From Sporosarcina luteola (GTDB lineage: Bacteria; Bacillota; Bacilli; Bacillales_A; Planococcaceae): a stretch of DNA of 64,000 nt. Shown piece by piece: positions 63,813 to 64,000 of the stretch (positions are counted from its first letter, which is position 1; each line of letters starts with the position of its first letter). The stretch covers positions 392,847 to 456,846 of the forward strand of contig JACHLS010000003.1 in NCBI GenBank assembly GCA_014204635.1, written 5' to 3'. The notes below the pieces were generated by a model. That model saw nothing but the letters and a program-made list of their open reading frames with translations. It did not search any database and had not been told where the DNA came from. A program made the translations under genes and the position numbers.

Positions 63813-64000
63813 TTGGATTCACCCCAAATTTGTAATCTTATTGAAATGAAAAATCGGATAGATGATAATAGACTTAGTAAATTAAACATTTTGATATGGA
63901 GTATCCCTGTTAGAAGCTTTTCAGGGACTTGAATAGAAAAAGCCCTCTTGGTATGATGCGGGGTGTCAAATCTGCACGAATTGACCCCTAATTTAATACC
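63813..64000. other. Window end, prophage upstream region
   Basis: No gene is seen. It includes GAATAGAAAAAGCCCTC, similar to the terminator-flanking sequences at 59396 and 59945, and probably belongs to a terminator of a gene lying beyond the window. Confidence 0.4.

Larger units (their letters stand above)
58945..64000. mobile_element. Degenerate prophage next to tRNA-Val (continues past window end)
   Basis: After the tRNA, gene content changes to short minus-strand phage-type genes: a zinc-finger/HTH protein, an ORF6N protein, an XtrA-like protein, a PBSX Xpf-like sigma factor and a truncated terminase small subunit. Late structural genes are absent, so the element is decayed or island-like. 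No integrase or second attachment site is in view. Confidence 0.75.

Overview
The window is a chromosomal segment of a low-GC, Gram-positive, spore-forming member of the Bacillales. Many genes are recognisable counterparts of the Bacillus subtilis rnjA-ktrC, ykuU-ykuV, ykuL, ykuF, ykyB, ykvS and ktrD neighbourhood. A Spo0E-like regulator and two Kin-type sensor kinases point to sporulation. Mixed gene order and a murE outside any division cluster suggest Planococcaceae (Sporosarcina-like) rather than Bacillus itself. This placement is inference; there is no rRNA to confirm it.

Layout. 1-2.5 kb: 3' end of def, a tiny free-standing peptide gene with a consensus promoter and terminator, then rpoY-rnjA. 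2.6-6.3 kb: ktrC, the ykuV/ykuU thiol-peroxidase pair and a CorA-like transporter. 6.4-10.8 kb: a regulator plus potABCD polyamine operon. 11.2-12.4 kb: a drug-efflux MFS gene. 12.5-24.4 kb: an eight-gene minus-strand operon (secreted GATase-like protein, ABC ATPase, ABC permease, Gly-Gln-repeat membrane protein, MoxR AAA+, DUF58, two VWA membrane proteins). 24.5-31.7 kb: LysR and MFS, darB, small membrane protein, fadH with a FadR-type operator, GGDEF-EAL protein, ykyB. 31.8-38 kb: ykwC, a second MoxR-DUF58 operon headed by a Spo0E-like gene, ykvS, a lipoprotein, a MarR regulator. 38-51.6 kb: sensor kinase, B12/radical SAM protein, ktrD, a TerC protein behind a yybP-ykoY manganese riboswitch, an RND exporter, prfC, murE and an M42 peptidase. 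51.7-58.4 kb: a six-TM sensor kinase followed directly by a roughly 900-bp array of 20-bp repeats, an aldehyde dehydrogenase, a 50-codon gene and a MutS2-like gene without an Smr domain. 58.9 kb to the end: tRNA-Val followed by a degenerate prophage, all on the minus strand, running off the window.

How the genes fit together. KtrC and KtrD form a potassium uptake system, and KtrC and DarB are both known c-di-AMP targets in relatives, so ion and nucleotide signalling are prominent. YkuU/YkuV form a peroxide defence pair with a PerR-like box upstream. The two MoxR operons look like envelope-associated chaperone/VWA systems; the larger one is coupled to an ABC exporter and has a candidate ECF-type promoter.

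The most unusual feature is the 53.3-54.2 kb array. It starts at the stop codon of a sensor kinase, keeps an exact 20-bp period for about 43 units, alternates two unit types that each fold into a short hairpin, and is closed by a terminator. It therefore looks like a giant hairpin-string 3' UTR of the kinase mRNA.
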